Of a stretch of 64,000 nucleotides of DNA, positions 1-10,859 are shown in pieces; position 1 is the stretch's first letter, and each line of letters begins with the position of its first letter. Below the pieces are notes generated by a model. It saw nothing but the letters and a program-made list of their open reading frames with translations. It made no database searches and was not told where the DNA came from. The stretch comes from Liquidambar formosana (lineage: Eukaryota; Streptophyta; Magnoliopsida; Saxifragales; Altingiaceae). Both the position numbers and the translations under genes were made by a program. The stretch is from positions 26,337,763-26,401,762 of the forward strand of contig CM077832.1 of assembly GCA_039720395.1 (NCBI GenBank), written 5' to 3'.

Positions 1-510
1 CCATATAAGAAAAAGAGAAAATTTAGAAAATAAAAATTTGTCAAGTGGAAAGATAAAAAATCTAATCCTAAAAAATAATATGTACGAAAGAGAAAACATA
101 CTTTAAGAAGAAAATCTAAATATAAATATTTCGTCTGTAATGAAGAAGGTCATATAGCATCACAATGTCCTAAGAAAGAAAATGTGGTAAACAAATGATA
201 AAATTTTTAGAAGAAAAACAATTAAAAATTTTAGTTAGAGAAGAAGTCTAACACTGATTCAATAATTTATGAGATTCAATCAGAATCTGAAAGTAAAAGT
301 GAGAATGAATTGGACATGATTTTTATGATGTCTAAGATAAATGAAAATAAAGAAATATTCAAAACTATTCTAAACAATGAGCTTCAACTCATAAAATTAA
401 GAAATGTCATAGGTGCATCTATAGATGAATCTTGTTTTGAAAATTTTGATAAAATTAAAGAAGTTAAAAAAAAAAGAACTTTACCTGCTTTATCAATGGA
501 ATAGTTCCTA
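1..510 (+). pseudogene. Endogenous caulimovirid coat-protein C-terminal fragment
   Basis: A single frame (frame 1) carries a lysine/arginine-rich tract at 1-140, then a retroviral-type zinc knuckle at about 142-171 (FVCNEEGHIASQCP), then an acidic serine/glutamate tract at about 250-310 and an open stretch to the stop at 502. Basic tract, CCHC knuckle and acidic tail in this order is the C-terminal layout of capsid proteins of plant pararetroviruses (Caulimoviridae). The first cysteine of the knuckle is replaced by tyrosine, and stop codons interrupt the same frame near 31, 76, 196 and 199-235, so it is dead. The frame is otherwise kept over 500 bp, which suggests point-mutation decay. The 5' part lies outside the window. 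A Ty3/gypsy Gag is the alternative, but the acidic tail favours a pararetrovirus. Confidence 0.6.
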
Positions 511-540
511 AACTTTAATCAATGTGAAATTTGATGTACA

Positions 541-662
541 TGATCTGCATGAGAGTAATATTTAATCTAACAGTTGGTTTTAAAAAATATTGATTCTCCA
601 AAAAATTATTAAGAGGTGTAAGAATAAAATGTTTTACACCGGGTATAAACTAATAATTATCC

Positions 663-712
<50 letters not shown>

Positions 713-1534
713 TGGTAAGGTCGGGATAGATCACACAACTGGTAGCCGTGTGATCATTTCCAAGACGAAGATCTACCTATGGACGATTCAGCTTACTTTA
801 CTCAGTTGGCCATTCAAAATTATATTACCGAGGGCCAGTTTGAGAATGATTTTGTTACAATAATACCCAAATGGTTTGATGTTGTCACATGGTAAATCTG
901 GATCAATTGATTCCTGCACCCTTCATGGGCGAGGGGGGAAATCAGAAGAATACAGGAATCCATGTTATCTTGCGCCTTTTGTGTCGAGAGGGAAAAGACA
1001 GCAGATTACAGAACCTAATTAGTCAATAGAATTTCCTTGTGATTAATTTACAACCAAGAAGAAAAATGTCAATAAATAAATTAGTGGAAAGGTGTTTTAC
1101 CAATGAGAGATGAAGATCTGAACAGCAATAGCTAGCACGTCAAGCTCAAAAATCTCTCTTGTTTTTTTCATTTCCCCCTATTTTCTTTCATCAGTTTGAA
1201 TGTAGTTTTTCCCCCTTTTTTAACCCTTCCATGAAAATGATGGAACATGCCACTTTTATCCAGCAAGAAGGATCCATTGGTTGTGGCAGGACATCAGGTA
1301 GCTCGTGCCAGCCCACTTCTAAGAAATTTCTTCTAACGGTTAATGAAACGCCCTAATGGAACATGCTCTTCATGTGGTCTATCTTCAATTTTTTTTCCCA
1401 CTTTTGGAACTATTTAATTAAAAATAAATAAATAAATTTATTCCCACTTCCAAAAGGACCTTAAATCCCAAAACTCACCAATAAGGAAATTCCAAACCTG
1501 TTTCAACGAAACAAGCAAGCACATGGCATCCAAA
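541..1534. other. Gene-free AT-rich stretch
   Basis: No coding signal recognised on either strand. It contains a compound microsatellite at 662-708. The short open frames here have no family motif and unremarkable composition. Confidence 0.5.
662..708. repeat. Compound (TA)n(GA)n microsatellite
   Basis: An uninterrupted TA dinucleotide run passes directly into a GA run. Comparable GA runs lie at 2446-2477 and a TA run at 3527-3549. Confidence 0.9.
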
Positions 1535-1644
1535 TTACAAGCTATCAGCTCTGTTTCCTAATTCAGCAAGGGCAACAATGAGATCCTGGTCAGCCCCCGA
1601 ATGAACTTTTGCCTCGTTCTGTGGAGAACTCTGGGTCATCATTC
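1535..1644 (-). pseudogene. Orphan terminal exon of an unidentified gene
   Basis: Read on the minus strand, a pyrimidine-rich tract ending in TTTTTCTGCAG abuts a 110-bp open segment that ends in TAA and encodes a C-terminus finishing ALAELGNRADSL. Acceptor, hydrophilic composition and stop make it look like the last exon of a host gene. No preceding exon is recognisable to the right (1645-3500): only a (TTTCCA)n run and AT-rich DNA. I do not recognise the protein. It could be a gene fragment moved by a transposon or a chance open frame. Confidence 0.3.
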
Positions 1645-2439
1645 CTGCAGAAAAACAATATGTTGAGAAAACAGATTTCCATTTCCATTTCCATTTCCAT
1701 TTCCAAATCAGAAGCACCAATATACATCTTTCTATCACAATCCCCTGGGGATTTCATTAAGCTACATAGGTTTTTCCAGTATAACCCTCTGTTCATTTTC
1801 AAAGCATGTTGAAACAATCTTGAAAGAACATTAATTTACGTATAACATTCCATGTACAAAGAGGCACTAGCATGAAGTACAGCTACAAGTCTACAACTTC
1901 ATACCATACAAATAATGAAGACTATAATCTGAGTACAGAAGAGAGCATAAGTATAAAGAGGCAAAATACAATAGTCAATACTAACATGATCTCAGCTACA
2001 CCCAAGTTTTATTAGTATTCACCACCATCTTCTGTATAGATATTGAAGTGATCAAATGATTTCACTAATCAAACACCAACAGTTATTAAACTTTCTTATT
2101 TATAGGAATTCGCGATGGAGAAAATCTCTGTTATCCAAACTCAAGTTGACAAGATGGAATTGAGTAACTTCAAGCAATGACACATTGATGATTTTTAAAA
2201 TTTCAAGGAGCTAATTCCACCTCTTCTTGATGGATGAAATATACCTCCAAAGTTCTGAGTAGATGTAACCTAGCTTATGATTTTAAGTTTTCATCATCGG
2301 GTTACCAAATTTCACCTCAAAATTATTCATCCATCCTCAATTGATTTGGATCAGTGTTACCAAGGTCTCTTGACCCCCTTGGAACTGCAATCTGGATTCA
2401 TTTGCAATTTGGATCTCCATTTTTAGTGTACCAAAATGT

Positions 2440-2480
<41 letters not shown>

Positions 2481-3547
2481 TCGTCTTCAAATTTAAATTT
2501 GTATTAGTAATTAAATGGGACTCCCAAAAACTACTCTCAAATGTTGGCAGTTTCTATATATAGTTCAATTTCCAAAATCATTCAATGTCTGAATTTAAGT
2601 TGAGTTTCAACTTTCATAGTCTTTCATGCGACCAAAAACCCTCCATAAAACTTATAAGGTTCAAGAACAGCGGAAAGGTTGGGGTGAAAGTGAAACCATC
2701 CCCTACTCTCAAGAATTTGACAGGGGCCGGGCTGAGTAATCTATCACATAAAGGGTTTGAAATAAATGCAAACTTGCTAGTATTTAACAATTAACCTGCT
2801 TTGACTAATTGGCCTTTTACATAAATCAAATTGACAAACCAAAACAATTTAGCAAATAATTTTGAAACAACTAAAAGGATAAATGATTTGCTTGTGCTTC
2901 TCAAATGAATGGTGGGATTCCAAAGGTAAAAGTTCTATATCTTTTCAAACTTTGAATAATACATTTAAAATTCACTAATTTTAAGTTTTCCTAGGTGCAA
3001 ATAATTATTTGACCTCATAAGATAATTTCCCATTATGTATAAAAGCTAGATGTAGCTGCTCTTTTACTTTTTTTTTTTTTTTTTTTTTTGCTAAGTAGCT
3101 GCTCTTTTACATATATAAGTACAAGAGAGATTTGCATATGGGTGTAAATATTTAACTTATTAGAAACCATTCCTGATTTGAATGATGCAAATATTCATTG
3201 ACAAAACCCCCAACTTTAAATGATTTAAAGATATTTATGCAATCTGTTTGGATTGATGATGATGTAAGAATCCCTAAAGCTGAAGCTCTAGCGTTGAAAA
3301 ATTATAAACATCCAAAACTTGTTGGTCTGTCAAGGGCTCAAGCTGGGGCACAAAAAGGAGAATTATTTCATAATTGATGGATCATACTGATGCAAAACAT
3401 GTTAACAAGAAAAGGAAAATTGAGTCTATGGGATATTCTTGTTAGAAATAATGTTGGGAATTTCTAACAATATTTCCAACAATATTACCTTACCATATCA
3501 TTATTGTTGGAAGTTATGCCTTTTATGATATATATATATATATATAT
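1645..3547. other. Gene-free AT-rich stretch with simple repeats
   Basis: It holds a (TTTCCA)n run at about 1676-1705, a GA run at 2446-2477, poly-T at 3068-3089 and a TA run at 3527-3549. No gene or transposon structure was recognised. Confidence 0.45.
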
Positions 3548-4204
3548 AGATGTGGAGATGAAGGGATGGTGAAGAGATTGTATATGCTGAAATTTACAGC
3601 ACCTATATTTTTATATTTTTCATATATCTTTGAATTATTTACATATATTTTATGAATTATACTGTGTGTATTAGGAGCATACGAGTGATTCGAGTTTCGT
3701 AAAAAGTTTTAATTGCACACAAGACTACCCGAAAGATCATTGTATCTTAGAAGAAAAGTATCATTCAAACCGAATGCAGACAGGGGCGTATTTTCTTTAG
3801 GAATAGCATTTTACAACGTGCCTTGATCCATAACATATAAACGCTATTTCTGAACTTTATTATTATAAATTGTTGCTGTTGTTTAATGTTCATCATATTA
3901 TTTTAATGATTATTGAGTTATTATTGAATTAATAGATTCTTTGCATTGGATTAATGATCATAATTCACATGGAGGAAAATTCCCAAAGAACCCTACGATC
4001 GGAAATTTTCCCCCACAAAGGTGTTCTTATTTTTCTTTAAATTTTTTTCCTTATGCACCGCATGAGTCATTCTACATTTTTTCTTATAGGATCCAACCCT
4101 ACCCCCCCCCCCCCCCCCAAAAAAAAAAAAAAAAAAAAAAAAAAGGAAAAAACCAATATTTAAGGTAGGAATTTGAGGAGGAAAAAAAAAATACGGGTAG
4201 TTAA

Positions 4205-4226
4205 TATACGAAAAAGAAATGAAACC

Positions 4227-4265
<39 letters not shown>

Positions 4266-4969
4266 ATGATCCTATCAGCACGGCTACAAACCTACAATTG
4301 CTGATTACAAACTTACAATTTACTGATTACAAACTTACAATTGATTGACTACAAATGGACAATTATCGGCCTGTGGGCGATTGTAGTCAGTCAATTATAG
4401 GTTTGTAGTCAGTGAAATGGGATGTTTGTAGCTTTTTAAAAGCCGTCCATTTGTACATTTGTAGTCAGTCAATATAAGTTTGTAATTAGTCAATTGTAGG
4501 TTTGTAATCAGCAATTGTAGGTTTATAGCCGTGCTGATATAAACCTATATCAGCACGTGCTGATAGAATCATTTCTGTATATATATATATATATATATAT
4601 GAAGGTTTCATTTCTTTTTCGTATATACAGAAATGATCCTATCAGCACGTGCTGATATAGGTTTATATCAGCACGGTTATAAACCTACAATTGCTGATTA
4701 CAAACCTACAATTGACTAATTATAAACTTACATTGACTGACTACAAATGTACAAATGGACGGCTTTTAAAAAGTTACAAACATCCCATTTCACTGACTAC
4801 AAACCTATAATTGACTGACTACAATCGCCCACAGGCCGATAATTGTCTATTTGTAGTCAATCAATTGTAAGTTTGTAATCAGTAAATTGTAGGTTTGTAA
4901 TCAGCAATTGTAGGTTTGTAGCCGTGCTGATATAAAATATATCAGCACGTGCTGATAGGATCATTTCTG
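4205..4969. repeat. Large palindrome A (inverted pair of MITE-like units)
   Basis: Units at 4261-4577 and 4628-4969 are near-complete reverse complements. Each has outer ends CAGAAATGATCCTATCAGCAC and many internal motifs of the type CTACAAACCTACAATTG. Their flanks are also inverted: TACGAAAAAGAAATGAAACC at about 4208 recurs reverse-complemented at about 4601. TA runs separate the units. Each unit has its own terminal inverted repeats and is flanked by TA, as expected of a MITE. Confidence 0.85.
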
Positions 4970-4989
4970 TATATATATATATATATATA

Positions 4990-5166
4990 GGATGATGATC
5001 AGATAGCACGTGCTGATATAACTTATATCAAAACTTGCATTGAGAGTTGTACCTTGTGCATTAGTAGAATGTGAGGTGCATTGAATCAATTCAAGGGGTA
5101 CAACCCCCAATGCATAGTGCTGATGTAACTTACATCAGCACGTGCTGATGGGATCACCTCTATATA

Positions 5167-5216
<50 letters not shown>

Positions 5217-5414
5217 TATGTAGAGGTGATCCCATCAGCACGTGTTGATATAAGTTACATCAGCACTATGCATTGGGGGTTGTACCCCTTGCATTGATTC
5301 AATTCCCTTCACATCTCACTAATGTACAAAGTACAACTCCCAATGTAGGTTTTGATCATCATGTGCTGATGTAACTTACTAAGTTATATCAACACGTGCT
5401 TACCTGATCATCAT

Positions 5415-5417
<3 letters not shown>
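4990..5417. repeat. Palindrome B (second inverted pair)
   Basis: Units at 4990-5160 and 5221-5417 are reverse complements separated by a TA run. They share with palindrome A the subterminal perfect palindrome ATCAGCACGTGCTGAT but differ internally (TTGTACCCCTTGCATTGA-type sequence). It directly follows palindrome A, so about 1.2 kb consists of two consecutive foldback structures. Confidence 0.8.
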
Positions 5418-5456
<39 letters not shown>

Positions 5457-6018
5457 TCTATTTTTTAATAATTAATATTATTTGTAGTCTCATGAAAGGT
5501 GATCGGGTCGTGCAAGTAGGGTTGCCGACTCCTCTTGATCAATAATTTTCTGTCCTTTCTATTATAAAAAGGCCGATTGTCCGTCAAATGTCATCCGCAT
5601 TACCTAACTTCATAATGTTTTTTTGCCTTTTCCCATGAGGAGGTTTTCCTTCAATCTACTGTAACCTGCACTAAAAGCCAAACATCTACGGTTAAAAAGC
5701 AAAATAATCATTCTCCCTAAAACAATAGCCCTCAGTGCTCGCAAAAGTTGCACTTTCTCCGCCTCCTTTCGCTTTCTCTTCCTTCTTCACCAAGTTTTCA
5801 AAAGCAGCGGGGCCGGACATGATATATTCTTAGCAAAGTTACCTTTTGGTGAGCACTTTATAGATTAATACCAAACAAAAAAAGGTAGTCAATTTGTAGC
5901 AGGTTGACAGGAAAAAATAGGTTTTGTTGTTATTAATTTGGGAATTGGCCACCAGAAGGTAATTTTCCCTATATTCATCCAGATTTAGGGAAGTTTGGAG
6001 TCCGCTCCTAAGTTTCAG

Positions 6019-6030
6019 CTATATATAATG
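6019..6030 (+). promoter_or_regulatory. Probable TATA box of movement-protein-like gene, copy 1
   Basis: CTATATATAATG lies about 225 bp upstream of the ATG at 6247. It and the following leader (GAGAGAGAAGCATTTCTGG) are preserved in copy 2 (about 41269), whereas other flanking DNA has diverged more. Confidence 0.45.
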
Positions 6031-6246
6031 AGAGAGAAGCATTTCTGGTGAAGGAGAAAGAGCTGGGATTATTTTGAAAGAGCTGAGAGTTAATTTGGTT
6101 CAGCACCTAAGCCATCATCACTCTCCATAAAATCTTTTCTTGGAGTAGATAATTTTCTTCAAGCATTTTCCAGAGGTACTACAAGGTTTGCTAGCTGTAA
6201 TTTTAATCATTACTATTATATTTTCTATATTTTAATTTAATTTAAT

Positions 6247-6996
6247 ATGTCTTCTTCTTCCGGTGAAGACTATAATAAGACGAATATGGAAAAAGTTTCA
6301 TACGACTGGAACATACCCAGAGTCCCAGTCAAAAAAGTTTATAAAAAAGAATGGTTTAAATTTAATCGTGATTATTCAATCAAGAGTGTTGAAGAAACAA
6401 TTTGCTTGTCAAGTGAACATGAAACCATTAAACTCTTAAGCGGGCAACCTTTTTTAAGAGGTCACGAACAGAAATATAGTTATGTACATATTGGTATGGT
6501 ACAAATAGGCGTCAAACCCCTCACAAGGCAAGGTCTGAATTCCTCAGTTGTCTTATTTTTAAGAGATGGCAGATGCATTGAGTTCCAAGACTCTCTTCTT
6601 GGGGCTATCGACTCCAGTCTTTGCAAAGGTCCAATATATTTCAACTGTTACCCTAATTTCACTGTTTCCCGCTCAGATCGCAGAGTGAGTGATGTTTTAA
6701 CTTTGAATATTAAAACCAGTGGTTTCCAAAAACTCCCAGGCTCTCGCCCAGTAGCTCTCACTTATAGAATTTATTACAAGCTTATGACCAATATAAGGCC
6801 TAAAGCCTTGGTTGAGAGCCCCCCTGGACAAACTATTCTTCTCCAAGCAAACATCCAGAGATCCAATGTAGAAATTGTCCCCAAAACCATAAAGTGGTGT
6901 GATTTACAACCCCTAGCCCAATTGAATCTTCAACCTCCAGTGGAAACAGATCGTCAAATCAGAGTGTTTACCCGCAAAACTACATCGAATATTTAA
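6247..6996 (+). CDS. Stand-alone caulimovirid movement-protein-like protein, 249 aa
   Basis: The frame encodes a single movement-protein domain of the 30K superfamily, Caulimoviridae type. Residues 1-75 form a polar N-terminus (start MSSSSGEDYN). The core at about residues 78-190 contains YVHIGMVQIGVKPLTRQGLN, then FLRDGR with the conserved aspartate, FQDSLLGAIDSS and GPIYFNCYPNF. In the virus family this protein builds or modifies plasmodesmal tubules for cell-to-cell spread; whether that holds here is unknown. No coat, protease or reverse transcriptase sequence adjoins it, so it is an isolated viral-derived gene rather than a provirus. The frame is completely open. The ATG was chosen because it matches the paralogue at 41491. 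The stop lies 13 codons before the candidate splice donor at 7024; copy 2 has a sense codon there. Confidence 0.75.
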   Translation: MSSSSGEDYNKTNMEKVSYDWNIPRVPVKKVYKKEWFKFNRDYSIKSVEETICLSSEHETIKLLSGQPFLRGHEQKYSYVHIGMVQIGVKPLTRQGLNSSVVLFLRDGRCIEFQDSLLGAIDSSLCKGPIYFNCYPNFTVSRSDRRVSDVLTLNIKTSGFQKLPGSRPVALTYRIYYKLMTNIRPKALVESPPGQTILLQANIQRSNVEIVPKTIKWCDLQPLAQLNLQPPVETDRQIRVFTRKTTSNI

Positions 6997-7023
6997 GACG
7001 GAGGATCGTCGTCCAATCATGAG

Positions 7024-7400
7024 GTACACTATATGTATATATATATGCCTTTAAGTGTCTTTGATTTCTTCATATGATCCTTATGTGATTGTGTTTTACA
7101 ACCCCCAGCCATTTGGAATCTTCAATATATCCGGCCCAAGCTAAGTGCCCATCTAGGTATGTACTACTCTATTACTATTATATGCCTTTTAAGCAAGTGC
7201 TTTTGATTTTTTTCATGCATATGATCTTTATGTGAAGAAAAAAAGACTTTATATGCCTGTATGTGACCTTTTTTAATGCGTTTTGTGTTCCTTTGTTATG
7301 CAGGCCTTGATGGACTGCGGGAAAGGGTCCAATTTAAATGTTTTGGGGCAATCGTTTAAATGAGGCATGTTGTGTGAATGATTTATAATGGTTGAGCATG
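7024..7400 (+). other. Candidate introns and 3' exons downstream of the movement-protein-like frame
   Basis: Donor CATGAG|GTACAC (7024), acceptor CCCCCAG (7108) with exon 7109-7156, donor ATCTAG|GTATGT (7157), acceptor GTTATGCAG (7313) and an exon from 7314. All four sites are kept in copy 2 (42287, 42368, 42417 and the GCAG near 42559). In copy 2 the first junction would extend the C-terminus to a stop at 42402-42404. This is inferred from splice consensus and paralogue conservation only. Confidence 0.35.
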
Positions 7401-7618
7401 CTTCCTGCTTCTTAATTTTGTAAATTTTGGGTTGTGTTTGGTGACCTTTTTTTTTCTTTTTTTTTTAATTATACTTTTTGTGTCGGTATTTGGTGTTGGA
7501 AACTTTGCTCCAGAAGCTTGGAACTTTGGTTAGTAGGCAATGGGGGTGGTTTGTATATATTGTTGTAACTTGTAAGTGAACCGGATGAATATGTGTTGGA
7601 ACCGGCCACTTTGTTGGA

Positions 7619-7908
7619 CTAGTTGATACACAAATGCGTTGTATGTGAATTATTTTAACTTTTAGTCAAAATTTAAGTCTTATTAAATTTAAAACTACAT
7701 AAGAATAGTGAAAGTTTCCTATTATAATAGAATTCTTTATAATTAACAAATTAGATAACATAATATTGGCAGAATAATTTAACGTCGTTAGATTGAGATT
7801 TATCAATAATATGACATATCATTATTGTCTTTATGGATTTTATTAAGGGTAATAATGAAAATCAAAAAAAATTTTATGATGCGGGCTTTTATAGGTAGTA
7901 TATATAGA
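7619..7908 (-). mobile_element. Short non-autonomous Helitron
   Basis: On the minus strand it begins TCTATATATACTACCTAT and ends in CTAG. A short hairpin (ATACA...TGTAT) lies just before the end. There are no inverted repeats or target duplication, and it sits between A and T. Termini match the elements ending at 12287 and 13366. A degraded copy occupies the same place in the second duplicon (about 42866-43155), so insertion predates the duplication. Confidence 0.55.
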
Positions 7909-9228
7909 TAGCTAGATAGATAGATAAGCAAAACGGATAAACTAATAGTGGCTAAACATCCCAAACACCCCCCCCCCTCTCTTTCGATCCGCCCAACCAA
8001 AAAAAAATAAATAAATAAAGAGAAAAAATGAACGGATAGCAAGTGCATAGCATCAATTTCTATACAATTAGGATCCCTTTGGTTGCCTAAATAAAAATTA
8101 AACAATTATAGTAAGTTTTGCATAGTATTAATTGTATACATCCATTACATTGAATAAGAGTATTTAACCAATGGCATGGAAGCCTAATGGTATTTGTGTT
8201 GATTTGTTAAGCGAGTAATCTCTTATTCAAACTTATGAAAAAGTATTGATGCTCATTTATTGATAGTAAAGGGGTAAGAGTTCGTCGTGTGGATTGTCAA
8301 AAAAAAGAAAAAAATACTATTTAAAAAATTATAGTCATCAATATATTTAATGTTATAAGATCATGTACGGAATTTTTAGAAATTTATGAAATAGTACTAT
8401 TTTGAATTTTACACTCATTTGGGATAATGGTCATCATTCTTTAGAATTTTCATTTGAAGTGATTGATTTGTACTTTTAAAACTATTTAAGATATATTGAA
8501 ATTGTTTGAATCATTTCCATTCCGATGCCCAAAAAGGTCGTTGTGGATACATACACACATGTTGGAATAGTAGGCATATGGGAAAAGTGTTTATGCATTT
8601 AAGATCCATTTGAATATGCTTTCTAATTGCTAAAATTAATTGGTTGACGTTACATAGCCCAAATATTTTGTGCAGCAGGAGTAAAGGATGAACCCATTAT
8701 ATTGGACAACAAAAGTCGGTAAGGTCCACAAGTCCATTTGGATCTAATGGGTGAATTGAAGCAACCATAGGCCGAAATGCACCATATTGTCCGGCCAGTT
8801 GAATCAAACTGATAATAACAATTGCACATGTCCAAGTTCACGGATGCTTAATTGTTGGGACATTCTATGGTATCTTTGGGTACCATACTCCTAAGTGATA
8901 ATTGATCATATTTTTTAAAATGTGATTCCATTTGTAATAACCTGATATGATCAATTATCACTTGAGGGTATTGTACCCCAATTTTTTGTGCAGATACTAT
9001 AGATTTTCCCATCATAACAAAACGAGAGATGACATAAGTCAAATCTCATAGTGTGGCTTCCCATTAGGCTGTTGTACATTACAGTTTTAAGTACAAATTT
9101 AATTAGGGTTGTTTGTACATTATTGTTAAAGTACAAATTTAATTTACATCAAGGTACCATATAATAAAAAAATAATATGAGTAATTGTACGAAATATCTT
9201 ACATATGATCAAAACTGTATATATTTAC
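7909..9228. other. Gene-free duplicated spacer
   Basis: Non-coding sequence shared with 43156-44970. It includes the empty sites for two copy-2 insertions: GATAATAAC near 8809 (Stowaway MITE) and ATCTTTGGGTACC near 8873 (solo-LTR-like insert). A poly-C run lies at about 7969-7977. Confidence 0.6.
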
Positions 9229-10146
9229 ACAGGGGTGATCAGGTTAGTCCTAGCTGATATACCATTATATCAGCCCCTCATCATCCTACTGTCCTTCTCA
9301 TTAATGCTGATCTAACGGCTCAAAAAGGCGATCCGTGTTGCTGCCGGATCAACCCGCTAATCGCAACAAAATTCAACCCCACCTCTCCCTCAGGTGCAAC
9401 AGACGGCGACCCCATCTTCCCCTCCTCGCTGAGATTCCGACGGTGGACAGTGCCGGCGACATACGGTAAGTCTTGGTTTCCCCCCCCCCCCTTCAATTTT
9501 TGCTTCATTTTTTTTACCTCCTCTCCCAGATTTTTTTTTGTTTCGTTCTTCTACAATGGGTTATGCAACTAATCTGTTAAAAAAACGGGGGTTGTCGTTC
9601 TACGGTTGCCGATCACAACCACCCCACTCTTCAACGTCAACAACCAACCATATCGGCGTCCGCAATCGCGACCAAACACCGACGGGTTTCCAACAGGGTC
9701 CACCAAGAAGAGAAAAACATGACAGGGTTTGGAGAAGGCTTCGGCTGTGAGAGGGAGAGGGTGCGGCACAACAGGGTGCAATGGATGGAGGGTTTGGAGA
9801 GAGATAAAAAATTGAAAGACCCAAACCCAAGCTGGTGACTCCCTTTGGGTCGTTGGCGATGAACACTAACCCAAATGTAGACTGGTGTTGGCGGGATGGG
9901 ATCTGGTAAGGGCTTACCCTTCGGCCGTGAGAGGGAGAAGGAAAAGGTAGATCGTGTTTCTCAGATCTAAAAGAAATGAAAAGGGCAAGGAGAGGGGGTT
10001 CGAGTGGGGTTTTGAATTAGCGGGTTGATCCGAACACTTACGAGTTTTCTTTTTGAGCCGTTGGATCATCATTATGAAGATGGACGGTGAGATGGGAAAA
10101 GGCTCATATAGTGGTATATCAACCAGGCTGACCTGATCACCCTTGT
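9229..10146. mobile_element. Long-TIR non-autonomous element (MULE-like)
   Basis: The first about 110 bp (from ACAGGGGTGATCAGG) reappear reverse-complemented at the right end (CCTGATCACCCTTGT). Pairing extends to CTAACGGCTCAAAAAG and GGATCAACCCGCTAAT. The interior (9320-9950) is clearly more GC-rich than its surroundings. Long terminal inverted repeats around GC-rich internal DNA suggest a non-autonomous Mutator-like or Pack-MULE element. No clean 9-bp target duplication is visible because both flanks are TA-rich. A right-truncated copy lies at 44971-45658. Confidence 0.5.
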
Positions 10147-10859
10147 ATATATACTAGGAAGGGGTCACGTGCAAGGCACGTGAATTTTGGCATTTGCCAT
10201 TTATTCATTTGATTTTTTCAATTAAACAGAAGAATAGTTCTATTGGCCTACAATTGAACTACATATCTAACCACCCATTACTGATATTGTAGAAGATTCT
10301 ATCTTTAGTTCGCAAGAAGAGAAAAAAAAAAACTACAATTAGATTTCTGAGGCAAAAGTAATATAAAATTAGTTTTATCAAATCATATCAAAATCTTAAA
10401 AATCTGCTCTGATATAACATAAAAATACAAATCAAGAACAATGTGTTTAAGTCTTACCCCCACACTTCACATCAGAAAAATTTTGTCAGCTCTTCGTGCC
10501 AATGATACCTAGCTCAAAATCTTAAGAATACCTCCACATTAAAGTTTTTATTGAATCTTTTCAATGACATCGAGAGTTTTCAAAAATTATATCATTAGAC
10601 AAATTTGCACCACATAATAAAACTAAGCTACTAACTTCAAACATGAAGAAAGTATCCTAACAGGCAACACATCATGTACAAGCAACACAATACGTACAAA
10701 AAGAAGTAGCCTCATGCACCTATAACATGACAAAAGAGCTACTTTAGAAGCTTGTTCATAAACAAAAACAATAAAAAAATAAGATTTGTTGACATGCATT
10801 TTCTAGGATGCATTTGAGCATCCTTCGTCATCAAAAGAAACCTTTCTAGTTGGATTTTG

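Larger units (their letters stand above)
3548..9910. other. Segmental duplication, copy 1
   Basis: This stretch is collinear in direct orientation with 40178-45658. Homology starts at a shared sequence reading ATGAAGGGATGGTGAA (about 3559 and 40184) and ends at ATCTGGTAAG (9910 and 45658). Shared content in order: flank, movement-protein-like gene with TATA box and candidate 3' exons, Helitron remnant, unique spacer, left part of the long-TIR element. Copy 1 alone has the palindrome block at about 4158-5453; in copy 2 CCAATATT runs directly into TATCTATTTTTTAATA. Identity appears high by eye but was not computed. Confidence 0.85.
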
